DNA of 64,000 nt, from contig OZ014412.1 of NCBI GenBank assembly GCA_963965975.1, forward strand, positions 13,468,849 through 13,532,848. Reading direction: 5' to 3'. The translations under genes were made by a program, and so were the position numbers. Positions 1 through 10,567 of this stretch are shown in pieces. The stretch is from Xestospongia bergquistia. Taxonomy: Eukaryota; Porifera; Demospongiae; Haplosclerida; Petrosiidae. The notes beneath the pieces are model-generated. The model made no database searches. It saw only the letters and a program-made list of their open reading frames with translations, and was not told the origin of the DNA. The first letter of the stretch is position 1. Each line of letters begins with the position of its first letter.

Positions 1-1172
1 AATCCAGCTTGAATACTTTTCATTGTCATTGCACATGCCCATGCCTCACTAAATAGTTTTGAAAAGGTGAATCTTGTGACTACCTTGCCCGGATTATCCA
101 CTAAAAACTTTCGGCATACCTGCCTCCATGAAGACTTTAATGGTCCAAATGGACCTTTATCCAGAGGCTGGGTTTCATGTGATGAATGTGGGAGTAGACA
201 AAAAATGATCACTTTCTCTTCTGCTGCCTTATTAATTACTGAAGGATTATAGTGTGAAGAATGACCATCGAGTAGGAGTAGAATTGGTCATACAGTTGGG
301 GCATGAGGCAAAAAATGATGGACAAACCATAAATCAAACGGTTCACTATTGATCCACCCGGATTCTGAGAGACCATACATAGTCCCGGGGACTTCTCCAT
401 CAACCATTGCTAGTTTCAGACACTTTAGGTCAAATATTACAAAGGGTGGCATGCAATATCCAGCAGCATTACATGATGCAAGAACTGTAATCTGTGTTTT
501 ATTTCCAGTTGTTATTGCTCTTGGATGTTTGACACCTTTAGCAGTCACACCCTTTGAAGGTTTTGGATCTAGTGGCATTCCAGTTTCATCACAGTTGAAC
601 AATTGGGTGGGCTTTGAAACAAGGTCATTTTCCTGAATGGTTTGCTCTAAAATATCGAAATAATTACTCAAGACGTCTGGGGTGCAGGCTGAAGCACAAT
701 TGTTAGCAATTTGCTCAGTAATTCGGAGAGAAAGTTCTGAATGTCGTTTCCTGAATCCCTCCCACCAACCGCTAGAAACTGTCACATTCCTTCTTTTTCT
801 ATCAACTGTAGCTTGTACTATCGATATCACTTCCTTCCTTGTACGTGGAAATCCTATTTTTGCAGTTTCCAATAAAAATGTTACCAGCTCTTCTTCTTCT
901 TCTTCATCTGTTAGATACTTTTGACCACTCTTGCTACCACTTAAAACTTTTCCCGAAACATGATCTTGAATAGTAGATTTAGGGATTTGATACTCTTCTG
1001 CTGCCTGTCTCAAAGACAATCCACTCTCAACTGCTTGACATGCCCGTTCTAAGTTTTCAGAAGTTCAAGTTTTATATTTTAGAGGTCGAGCAGAGCAAGA
1101 TTGTGGAATATCATGTGTGAACTTGGATGAATAGAGTACACGCCCACTAAGAGGAAGTGATTTAGTTGCCAT
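1..1172 (-). pseudogene. Tigger/pogo-type transposase pseudogene, 3' end beyond the window
   Basis: One reading frame runs from ATG 1172-1170 to the left edge, broken by TGA at 1067-1065 and TGA at 290-288; the frame is the same on both sides of each, so these are point nonsense changes. The order of parts fits a pogo/Tigger DDE transposase: a helix-turn-helix near residue 52 (LRQAAEEYQIPKSTIQDHV), a run of Glu, a CENP-B-like DNA-binding part (GWWEGFRKRH), then the DDE_1 core with NCDETG (first Asp), LLLDGHSSH (second Asp, right after the second stop) and QPLDKGPFGPLK (third Asp). Such enzymes cut and paste a transposon at TA sites in the nucleus. The inverted repeats were not found; one end is outside the window. 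A domesticated gene is unlikely with two stops. Confidence 0.88.
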
Positions 1173-2464
1173 TTGATTGAACACAAAGACTACAGATAAG
1201 TATGTCAATTATAGATGAATAACATACACAACCTACCTATCAGAGATTTGTTACTAGCTGTCTTGAGATATTGAGAATGTGTTTGAAAGAGAGTACTTGA
1301 GTTAAAGTGAGACACTAGGTGCATAATAACATCAAAGGAAAATACAAAAGGAAACTGACCTATTAGAGACTTAATACCTTTTCAGATAGAGAATGTGTTT
1401 GAGTTATTATAGCGATAATGTCGGTATATGCAGGATAAGTAACACTATAGAATTTACCTCTATATGTACTTGGTTGCCCAGATCAAACATTTGAAGACTG
1501 ATCTAAACATAAATGATTGTAATAATCTAAGTGTAGCAGCAGTAGACAAAGTTTCAGTTGAACAAAAATTATTTAACAAGAGGCTATTACAACATTAGTG
1601 CATTAAGGACTAGGTACATCCACTTTGTTCTTAAAATAGTAATGTACACTTGTAGATCTTATTGGGTTTGCTAAGGATTTACAAATAGAATGACACCACA
1701 AATGACAATGACATAATATATGCTAGTCCCTATGCTTGTATAATTTGGCCTTAGATTTAGATATATAACTATTATAAGCTAAACCATCATTCACTGCAAA
1801 ATTTTGAAGAATATTTGTGAATTTTGCAAACTTATAAATTGTACAATTTTATGATGAGAGCGATAGGAAATTCTTGAAAATTTCCACTTGCAAATGCTCC
1901 CAAAGAAGCTATTTGTCAATATTCTTCCTTGAAAATTTGGCAGTGTATGGTGTTATCCTGCTGTAATCTTGTCAGTGCTGGTCACCATCACAACAAAGGC
2001 CCTTTTGGGGCTAAAATATTACTAAAAAGTCATATGGGGAAAGTCCAAGGCTATTAATATGAAAGATGTAACTTGCTATTGCACTTTTGGTTTTCTAATG
2101 GCAACAAAAAGTGAAAAGACCTTAACATAAAAATTATGGTTTATTCACAACTACAAGTCTGATAAAGCTCTCCAGTTGGTTTTGCCATACTTGAGAACAC
2201 TGCAAATAACTTTAGCACTTCAATCAGGTATATCTCAAATAAGAAAGCAGACATCAATAATATGTAAGTTAATTAGCCTCAACTCTATCAGATGGCTATT
2301 CTAGTTTTCCTTTAAAGTATTGGGAACATTGTCATAGTTAATTATTTTATTATGGAAAATGTTTTTTTTGAAGGTATGTGCATGAATATCTTGAATATGG
2401 ATGTAAGAGAGATAGGAAAATCTCCAAGGTGTCTTATGAGATGTTTTATACTTATGGAGACAAT
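1173..2464. other. AT-rich stretch, no gene seen
   Basis: No long open frame, domain-like translation or clear repeat was seen. The first few hundred bases are probably the 5' flank of the Tigger-like element. Confidence 0.5.
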
Positions 2465-2972
2465 TAGTGTTGTTTTAGTAGACATAAGGTGTTTTAGTTT
2501 TAGTTTAGTTATAGCAAAAGGTAAAATTTATTTTTAGTTATAGTATTAGTTATAGTATTAATACTAATTTTAATTCAGTAGTATTAGTTATAGTATTAAT
2601 GTGAAATTTAATTTAGTTATAGCATTAGTTATAGTCATATTTAATAAGCAAACACTTTTGTTTTCTTCAGGAAGATACATACTCCACTTTTTCTTGGCCT
2701 TCCAGGACCAGCTGCTATACTAGCTGTAAGCATGCTTTCTAGTTCTGAATCACTCATGTCCAAATCAGTCAGGAATTGAGCACATAGCAGCTCTTACCAC
2801 TCCACTAGCCATTTTAGATCAATCACGTGACCGTGTCTAGCATTCGCCGCAAATTTGCATTGCGTTTCCAATCCCTCCTCCCTCTCTATTATCTATGGTT
2901 ATAGTTAACTAAAATTTTTACTCTCTACTAAAAATATTTTAGTATTAGTTATAGTTAACTAAAACAACACTA
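2465..2972. mobile_element. Non-autonomous hAT-type element (508 bp) with 8-bp target duplication
   Basis: The ends are inverted repeats of about 15 bp: TAGTGTTGTTTTAGT at 2465-2479 and its complement ending at 2972. Both sides carry the same 8-mer GAGACAAT (2457-2464 and 2973-2980). An 8-bp duplication with a TAGTG start is the hAT pattern. The inner flanks are rich in TAGTTATAG-like subterminal repeats. On the minus strand, about 2650-2815, a short coding-like stretch survives (start MASGV, then after a frame change FLTDLDMSDSELESML and AAGPGRPRKSG). It may be the first exon of the parent transposase, which would make this a deletion derivative. The element cannot move by itself. Confidence 0.85.
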
Positions 2973-4360
2973 GAGACAATGAACATCCAAATAGGTGTTT
3001 TGGCAAAAAATGTTAATTTTAATTGTCACTCAAGCTCAGGCAACAATTCGAGACGTCAAGGTGAGTACTTGAACCAATTACTCAAGTCACTATATTACAG
3101 TAGTATTAGCATTATAGACTATGTGACATGCTACAAATAAATCTATTGAGTATCTAATCTTATCGTACCTTTCAGAATATCTGTGATAACGCTTAGTAGT
3201 CTTATCTGACTTCTATTGACACGTGCAAGTGTGGTCGAATAATCATAGCCCCACCTACTTAGCAAATTTCCTCTGAAAAATAACGATGTGTTAGCAGATT
3301 TAAAAAGTTTGATTATACTATTGTAGTTCCATTGTTACTTGATAACAACAGCCATAGCCTTCTCGCTTTGCTTGGTTATTGAAGGAATTTTGGCGATTGA
3401 ACGATTTTACATCATACTTGTCCGCTTACTGCTGCCTCCGAAAATTTTTTTCAAAACCTTGTCGCTATTCACAGAAGCTTCCTAAAACTTTCAAAGCACT
3501 TGGTATATTAATTAATCAGGTCGTAGTTTAAAGCAGTAAGTTAGAAATGCCAGTTCTCTTGGTAGTTTATCTTGCTAGATGCGGCCGAAAGTGATACGTC
3601 CGTTCTTGTGTAATTTACTCTAGTACTTTATATTGTCATTCAATTGTGTTTCCAGATGGAAGCTATATGAGAAACTTGTGAATTTTCTATAGAATTTTGT
3701 TCAGAAATCTAATGTTTCCTGATGAGAGGAAACTTAAGAAAATTTCAAAATTCTTTATGGAAATTTGAATGGAATTTTGGCTATTGTATTTCCAGAAAGA
3801 TTTTCTCGTGGAAATGTTTAGGAAATATATAATTTTTCATAGTGTGAAATGATAAGTAAAATTTATTTAAACTACTGTCATCACTAAAGATTTGTTTTAT
3901 AAGTTGTTGGGTTGTGTTTATTGACAAACAATATTAGCATAATTTCTCATGTATAGAGACACCTAAAGTTTCTTTGCCAAAGTTACAAAACTTTGATGAT
4001 AGCCTATTGTCTAGTAATACCATTATTGCATTAATTAACTGAACCTGTTTTTTTGCAGTTTTTAATTGTTAATATCATGTCACAGGTACTTGTGACACTT
4101 ACACAATAATGTACATATTGCCATGTATAGTCATCTTTGCTTCTGCTATATAAACAAAGCAATGTAGCAAGTACATTAATTAATGACATATTAAATATAT
4201 ATGCATATAGTTAAGATTTTAATATAGGTCCTATCAGAAATCAAAACATAGGTTATTACAGAAAATGCTTAATACAAGTTAACAGAGCTTTCTATCACGA
4301 GCCACATTATGTACATCCGTACTACCAAAAAATCAAGACTTATTGTCTACAATTATTATC
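2973..4360. other. Non-coding AT-rich stretch
   Basis: After the hAT target duplication no domain-like frame was seen. Short open frames here have no recognisable motif. Confidence 0.45.
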
Positions 4361-4992
4361 TTGTTCCTTTCAACAATGTATTCTACTATTTGTATGAATG
4401 TATAGATATAGACAGATTGAAGGATTTAAGAGATAGTTTAATAAATTTAATATTTGAAATAAGTACAGAAACAGATAAAGACATTGAGCAGTTGATAAGT
4501 GTCATTGATTGATAAAGATAATTAAAATAGTTTTTGATAGTTAAACAATCAGACGTTGATAGTTTAATTAATTATCGATGTGGTATGTTAATAATTAATT
4601 AATTAACTTTAACTGCATGAGTATTTTAATGGTACATAATTGAGATATACTTTTATTTGTGTTTGTAGACAATGTAATGTTTAAAAACAATGTTGATAGA
4701 TGAAGTTATATATTCATATATGTAGACTGGTAACTTTTTTATTAGTATCAATGTATATAGCCAGTACTGTACACTGTCATGATAGTAATATCATAGTTGT
4801 CAACTTTTCTTGACTTCTACTGTATAAATGATGGATTGTGTACAAATGTTTTTTGATAAATAGATGAAATGATAAGTCAAATTTATTCATTAATTCATTA
4901 ATGACATCAAGTATAAAGGTACAACTGATCAACAATAGAATGTAAAAGATCAAACTCTAACATTAATAAAGTGGCTATGTATGTACAATATA
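4361..4992 (+). repeat. Direct repeat copy 1 (about 630 bp) with a short open frame
   Basis: This block recurs in the same orientation at 8230-8872 with roughly 95% identity by eye. It holds an open frame (4309-4512, 67 codons, extending left of the repeat) whose shared part reads LKDLRDSLINLIFEISTETD and ends ISVID-stop; the frame stays open in copy 2. The block starts TGTTCC and ends TGTACA, which resembles an LTR (TG...CA), but no primer site, polypurine tract or pol sequence lies between the copies. A duplicated 3' exon is the other reading. Confidence 0.7.
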
Positions 4993-5606
4993 TATAACAA
5001 TAAGAGTGTTGATAAAATAACAGGAAAATAATTGTTAACAAAATGTAATAATTATTATAAAAAATAATAAAGCAATAGGGGATAATAGAAAATGTAATTT
5101 AACAAAAGACAAAAAATAGTGCAGAAAGACAAAGTACTTCTTCATTAAGTTCATCTCTTTCAAAAACAGTCACTTTCTCTTCCTTTGTACCAGTATATTA
5201 TCAACTACAATCTATAGAAGATATTATAGTTATTTTACACATACATTGTATAATGATATCATATGAAAACACAATGATCTCTCGAGATTAACTTAATATT
5301 TTTACTGGTGAGTACTTAAAGTGGTTGAAAGCAATGAACACAGTAATAACTATGTACTGAGAATGTCTATCATTATCAAAAGGAGTAGATACATAAATTG
5401 TTATATGTCCATGTACAGTAAACTATTTATATAAGTGATAAACCTAGCAGTAAAAAAGAATAATAATATTATAAGGATACTCTAAAACAATATCTATAGT
5501 TTATAAATAAACTTACATGATATCCATATATTATCAGATCATTTTAACTCTACTATTTTCAATACTCTCATCAGTTTCTAACTAGTAATAGACTAATATC
5601 ATATAA

Positions 5607-6042
5607 CCCTTTAGTGACGAGAAGCCTTTTAAAAGCTCGATAATTGCTTGCGTGGGAGGACGACAAGCATTTCTATAGGCTCCATGACAACAAGACTTTA
5701 AAAGCGGCAGTATTAACGGCTGTTATTACATATGACTTCAGGTAGTGAAAAACTGAACTACTCTCTCTCTTTTCTTTGATTTAACTGTTTTTTTGCAATA
5801 ATATTAATTTCAAAGCAGGTAAAATCTTTTAAAATAAATATTTTTTTACTATTAACAATAACTTGAAAAGGGAAACATACTTAAATACATCTTGTAATAA
5901 TAACTTAGAAGTGATGGCTAGGAGAGGCTTGCTAACTGATGAAGTAATTGACATGTTAACAGAAGATGATTGTGATTACCATGACTACTATGAAAATGTT
6001 GACCCAGGGAGTAATGATGACTTAGGTTTCACAGAAGAATAA
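5607..6042 (+). other. Possible 5' end of a piggyBac-like element: terminal motif plus short acidic ORF
   Basis: A CCCTTTAGTGACGAG motif at 5607, preceded by ATAA (one base off TTAA), resembles a piggyBac terminus. An ATG at 5914 opens 42 codons ending TAA at 6040-6042, starting MARRGLLTDEVIDMLTEDD and very acidic, as many piggyBac transposase N-termini are. Nothing like the catalytic core follows on this strand, and a longer coding-like frame lies on the opposite strand. It is best read as a remnant. Confidence 0.25.
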
Positions 6043-6281
6043 TTCCTATGCTTACGTCTGAATTGACTTAAAGTAGACCACAAATGAGTATTCTTTTCTA
6101 CCAATGTCTTATCTACACATTGTGCTGGTTTGTCAAAAAAAATATCTAGAATAAGAAGGAAAGGCTCAGGATCTGTTAGATTTTCCTGTTTCGCAATTAA
6201 ATTGTCTCTGTATGGATCTTTACGAACATGGTATCTTATATTGGTACATTTTGATGACCATTCAATTATTTGGAAACATAA
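5988..6281 (-). CDS. Exon-like open frame, terminal exon of an unrecognised gene
   Basis: A minus-strand frame of about 97 codons runs from a good acceptor (TTTAATTTAG, exon start 6281) to TAG at 5990-5988. It lacks an ATG near its start. The translation has a balanced protein-like composition, with pieces such as DPEPFLLILDIFFDKPAQ and HLWSTLSQFRRKHR. No family was recognised. Its 3' end overlaps the short acidic ORF on the plus strand. It could be a last exon of a host gene or part of a transposon gene. Confidence 0.35.
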   Translation of the reverse strand, partial: LCFQIIEWSSKCTNIRYHVRKDPYRDNLIAKQENLTDPEPFLLILDIFFDKPAQCVDKTLVEKNTHLWSTLSQFRRKHRNYSSVKPKSSLLPGSTFS

Positions 6282-6949
6282 CTAAATTAAAATATGTTAA
6301 AAGTAATAATAATGTTACAATGCATGAGATATCTTTATAAGAAGTATATCACAAGCAAACAGTCATGAAATTATAACATTTCTAAAAAAATTACAGCAAA
6401 TTTTAACTAAAAGATAGAACAATAACAAAGAAAACATTAACATATTATGACTATCTTATACTATGTAAAGTGGTTGTTTGCTTGTAACTTGAAATATTGA
6501 GAACTCCTTTGGAGTTATCAAGACAAATTGCAAAGACAGATACAAAACGTCAATACTAGGACGAAGATGCCACCTGCAGCACAATCATTGTTTTGTAAGC
6601 ATCAATTTTAACTACTTGGTAGTCTTGTGTATAATAGTGTTGTTATGTTGTTGTCATATTTAAATAAGATTTATAATTGAGTCTTAGTAAACATTAATTG
6701 CTTTTTTTTATTGTTATTGCCTCTGGTCACTTACATTATATGTATATGTTAGTTTAATTAAATATCATCAGTAATAGATTACTTAATATTCTATTATTAT
6801 GTTTGTAATGTAGTATATTGATCTCTGTATGCTAAATGCTAATAACACAATATTCTTAAGACATGGTTAGTAAGCTAACGTCTTAATGTCTATTTTGAAT
6901 ATTGACTATTTTTCATTAATGTAAATTGTCACTTATCTTTGCTTTGTTG

Positions 6950-7509
6950 TACAGATAATATTGGCAACCTGGTCAAACTTTACCCACCACCTCTTCTGAA
7001 GCACCTGATCTATTCTCTACTTCTTCCCATCAGCAGACCACTGACAACAGAATAGTTATAGATGATCTTCAAAGTTTTTAGTCTAGAATGGAAACCCAGT
7101 CCAAATTTTAAAATGAAAGAATAGACAACCTTGAGCAACAGTAAAAGTCAGTGGAAGATGAAATGACATCAAGTACCTCTGTTTCAAGTTAAATTATACA
7201 TACACCTGTTATTAAACAGAGGATTCATGACAGGTTAACATCTCATCGCAAGTAAAGTGTATGTTTACATGCAGGCATGTTAATACAATTTGTATCTCAA
7301 TTCTCTTTATTCTAAAGTAAGATACAACATGTCCATTCTATGTTTGATGAACAAAATCAATGGAATCCTTCAGAGACATAAGCAATCATTTTGTCAGTAA
7401 CAGCATTTTTTGACATGTTCACAGAATCAACAGTCAACATAATTCAAGTGTTATTGAGAAGATTATACATGAAATTGGTAGTGAGAAATTCAATGAGGAC
7501 ATTATTTAA
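6950..7509 (+). pseudogene. Degenerate coding remnant, coiled-coil-like, unknown family
   Basis: On the plus strand about 6960-7195 reads as protein-like sequence (PTTSSEAPDLFSTSS, NERIDNLEQQ, KSVEDEMTSSTSVSS) with stops at three places inside an otherwise continuous heptad-like frame. A further piece ending at the TAA near 7507 reads SSVIEKIIHEIGSEKFNED. This looks like a decayed multi-exon gene or transposon ORF1. No domain was recognised. Confidence 0.3.
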
Positions 7510-8229
7510 ATAAAGTTTATTTATTAATATGAAGTATTTTATTATTTTCGTTTTTGTGAAAAGGTCTGCAAAACATATCATAAAAGTCTTTTGAAAAAGA
7601 GCAAGCACATGACAATTTATATTAATGAAAAAACACGAGAGATGTAGAAAAAAAGAGTAAGTATGTAGTAGTCATTAGTCTACCAATGACACACACTTGT
7701 TTACACAGAGCATTACAGACATATGAATGTAGAGGGAAAATGATAAAAGAAAGGAGAGAAACTGAGCTGTAGGCTGATGCTATTACAGAAAGAATTTCAG
7801 AAGAAGAAAAGCTTTGAATAATGTATGTATACAGCAACCATCCTGTTGATCAGACTGTAATCTTGAAATCCACATACTAAAACTATTCCTATGAAATGCA
7901 AGAAGTAGATGGTAAGCAATGTTGATCATAATGATGTAAGTGCAGCCATGGAACAGTAAATGATGAAGGAGAAATGGAAGATGATGTGTCTGAAAATGAA
8001 AATAATAATGACATATTGTCATAAACCAATTTCACATCGTGTATTTAAGATTAGTTGGAACTTGGAATGTTAAGTTAATTAGTAATAAAGTATTTTATAA
8101 TAATCTATCTGGTATAGACAAAAAATAAGGAGGCAATAAGTTATCCCTATACCTGAGCTTTATGAACACAGACTTCTTATATTGAATCAATGATGTTAAC
8201 TGAAATAACAGTGATATAAGACTAGATAT
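7510..8229. other. No supported gene
   Basis: Only short frames on both strands with low-complexity translations. A plus-strand acidic tail (NDEGEMEDDVSENENNND, near 7950-8020) might be coding but has no start or partner. Confidence 0.4.
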
Positions 8230-8872
8230 TTGTTCCTTTCAACAATGTATTCTACTATTTGTATGAATGTATAGATATAGACAGATTGAAGGATTTAATA
8301 GATAGTTTAATAAATTTAATATTTGAAATAAGTACAGAAACAGATAAAGATATTGATCAGTTGATAAGTGTCATTGATTGATAAAGATAATTAAAATAAT
8401 TTTTGATAGTTAAACAATCAGAAGTTGAATAGTTTAATTAATCATCGTGTGGTATGTTAATAATTAATAAATTAATGAACTTTAACTACATGAGTATTTT
8501 AATAATACATAATTGAGATATACTTCTATTTATGTTTGTAGACAATGTAATGTTTAAAAACAAGGTTGATAGATGAAATTATATATTCATACATGTAGAC
8601 TGGTAACTTTTTTATTAGTATCAATGTATATAGCCAGTACTGTACACTGTCATGACAGTAATATCATAGTTCTAAGCTTGTCAACTTTTCTTGACTTCTA
8701 CTGTATAAATGATGGATTGTGTACATATGTTTTTTGATAAATAGATGAAATGATAAGTCAAATTTATTCATTAATTCATTCATGACATCAAGTATAAAGG
8801 TACAACTGATCAACAATAGAATGTAAAAGACCAAACTCTAACATTAATAAAGTGGCTATGTATGTACAATAT
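8230..8872 (+). repeat. Direct repeat copy 2 of the block at 4361-4992
   Basis: Same orientation as copy 1, 3.2 kb downstream, with a few substitutions and small indels. The shared open frame is kept (LKDLIDSLINLIFEISTETD, then stop). It ends about 140 bases before the 3' end of the ankyrin-Roc-COR-death gene, which is on the other strand. Confidence 0.7.
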
Positions 8873-9012
8873 GTAAAAATAATAGAGTAAATAGGGGATA
8901 ACACAAAATTTAATTTAACAAAAATTAAAAGAAATCATGCATAACAAAGGTATAATTTAAAAAAAAGTAAATCCAAAAAAATAACTTTAACTCAACAACA
9001 TTGAGTAGTCAA

Positions 9013-9335
9013 CTATTTCACTCCATAATTTGACTTTACCTCTGTTTTAGTTAAAAACTGTCTGATTTTCATTGCTGTTGAAGGATGCTTAACTACAGGA
9101 CCTTCTACTGCAGTCAAAACAATATTCCAAGTACAGGTTGAGGGAAACGTATCTATCCAGCTACGTAAGACAGCAATAAGTTTGGTTGTGTTATCATCAT
9201 TACTTCGACGCAAACCACCTAAAACCTGATTTTCCACTTCCAATGCAACACCAATTTTGTCCCAATCATACTCAATGTCAGTCAGCAGATTAACCAGATC
9301 TAAAAGCTTTGGTTGTTTCTCAGCAATGCAAGTGT
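9013..9335 (-). CDS. Terminal exon: second death-like domain
   Basis: The acceptor AATACAG gives exon start 9335; TAG is at 9015-9013. The translation has the same helical pattern as the first death domain: LLDLVNLLTDIEYDWDKIGV, then VLRSWIDTF, TCTWNIVLTAVEGP and MKIRQFL. Paired similarity to the exon at 9814-10092 indicates an internal duplication of the domain. Adaptor-type death domains usually oligomerise. Confidence 0.8.
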
Positions 9336-10526
9336 CTGTATTAGAAACACAGAGTTACTATGATAATCTAAGAAATATGCATTGAAACAATTAAACTCAA
9401 TATTTTTTTATAAAATGTTAACCCACTTTACAGTCACTAACATGTGTCTTAATGGCTTGTCAATGATATTTACTAACCTAGTGGTCTGGCGTCATTGATA
9501 GCAGTTCCATTGTCTTCATGAGGTTGGCCACATGATTCAGTTAATGATGGAAGATAAGTAGGCTTCTTTGCAACTAAAGAATGAAAATGAGCTTTAAAAT
9601 AATTTATAATACATTTATAAAAGCATTGAATTGTAAAAGTATAGAGAACAACCAACCTAAAGTAAGTGGATCACGGGTCATGCTCTCATACAAATTAGGT
9701 TTAGTATCATTCTCAACTAAATTAAAATGTAGAGTCAACAAAACACTATATTTGTAATGTATAAAGTTTGAACTAAAAGTAAATTATCATCAAAAATTAA
9801 TTAAGTATCTGACCTGATTCAATACCAAGGAATTGCCTGATTTCAATAGCAAGTGATTTCAACTGCAAGGGACCCTCAATGACAGTAATGAAATGATCCC
9901 ATGTCACTGGTGTAGGCTCATTATCTAACCAGCTCTGCAACATCTTGGACATCTTCACTTCATCAGAGAAAGTAGAGTGACACAACCCATCAATAGTGTT
10001 AGAGTCAACTCCAAGTAAGCCTCCCATTTCTTGCCAATTTGCTGTCACAGAAGAAAGCATTCTTAACAGAACATATTTCTCTGGTTTGCTAGCTATAAAT
10101 ATAAAGATATTGTAATTGTAATAAAAGTAGTTGTATACATAAAATGTTGACAGAGTGGTGATAAATACAACATTTAACAATAAGTAGTTATATACATAAT
10201 GCGACATGTTATCTGTCTTAACTAATCTATTGATTTTCATGATGTAATAACATGGTGACAAGACAGAAAGGTTTTTTTTAAGATTCAGATTGACAAACAA
10301 TATATTAAAGGGGAGATAAGCATTCTAGTTAATAGCTTTGTCAAATATTATTTTTAACATTTCTCAGTGGAGTTGTGCACAGATCTCCAGTCAAAGCAAT
10401 CAATTTTATGTCATAAAGGCATTGTATATAACCATGTTTAAAAGAATTCAAGGTGAAATACATGTAAAACTGGAAGAAGATACATCTTAATATATTACAA
10501 AATATGATACAATAATACAATATAAT

Positions 10527-10567
<41 letters not shown>

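Noticed and set aside
349-924. Plus-strand ORFs of 95 and 80 codons
   Set aside because: Antisense shadows of the Tigger-like transposase.
2352-2537. 61-codon plus-strand ORF
   Set aside because: It runs across the border of the hAT-type element and has no motif; chance ORF.
4361-8872. Reading the 630-bp direct repeats as LTRs of a retrotransposon
   Set aside because: No primer site, purine tract, or gag-pol traces between them; kept only as a possibility.
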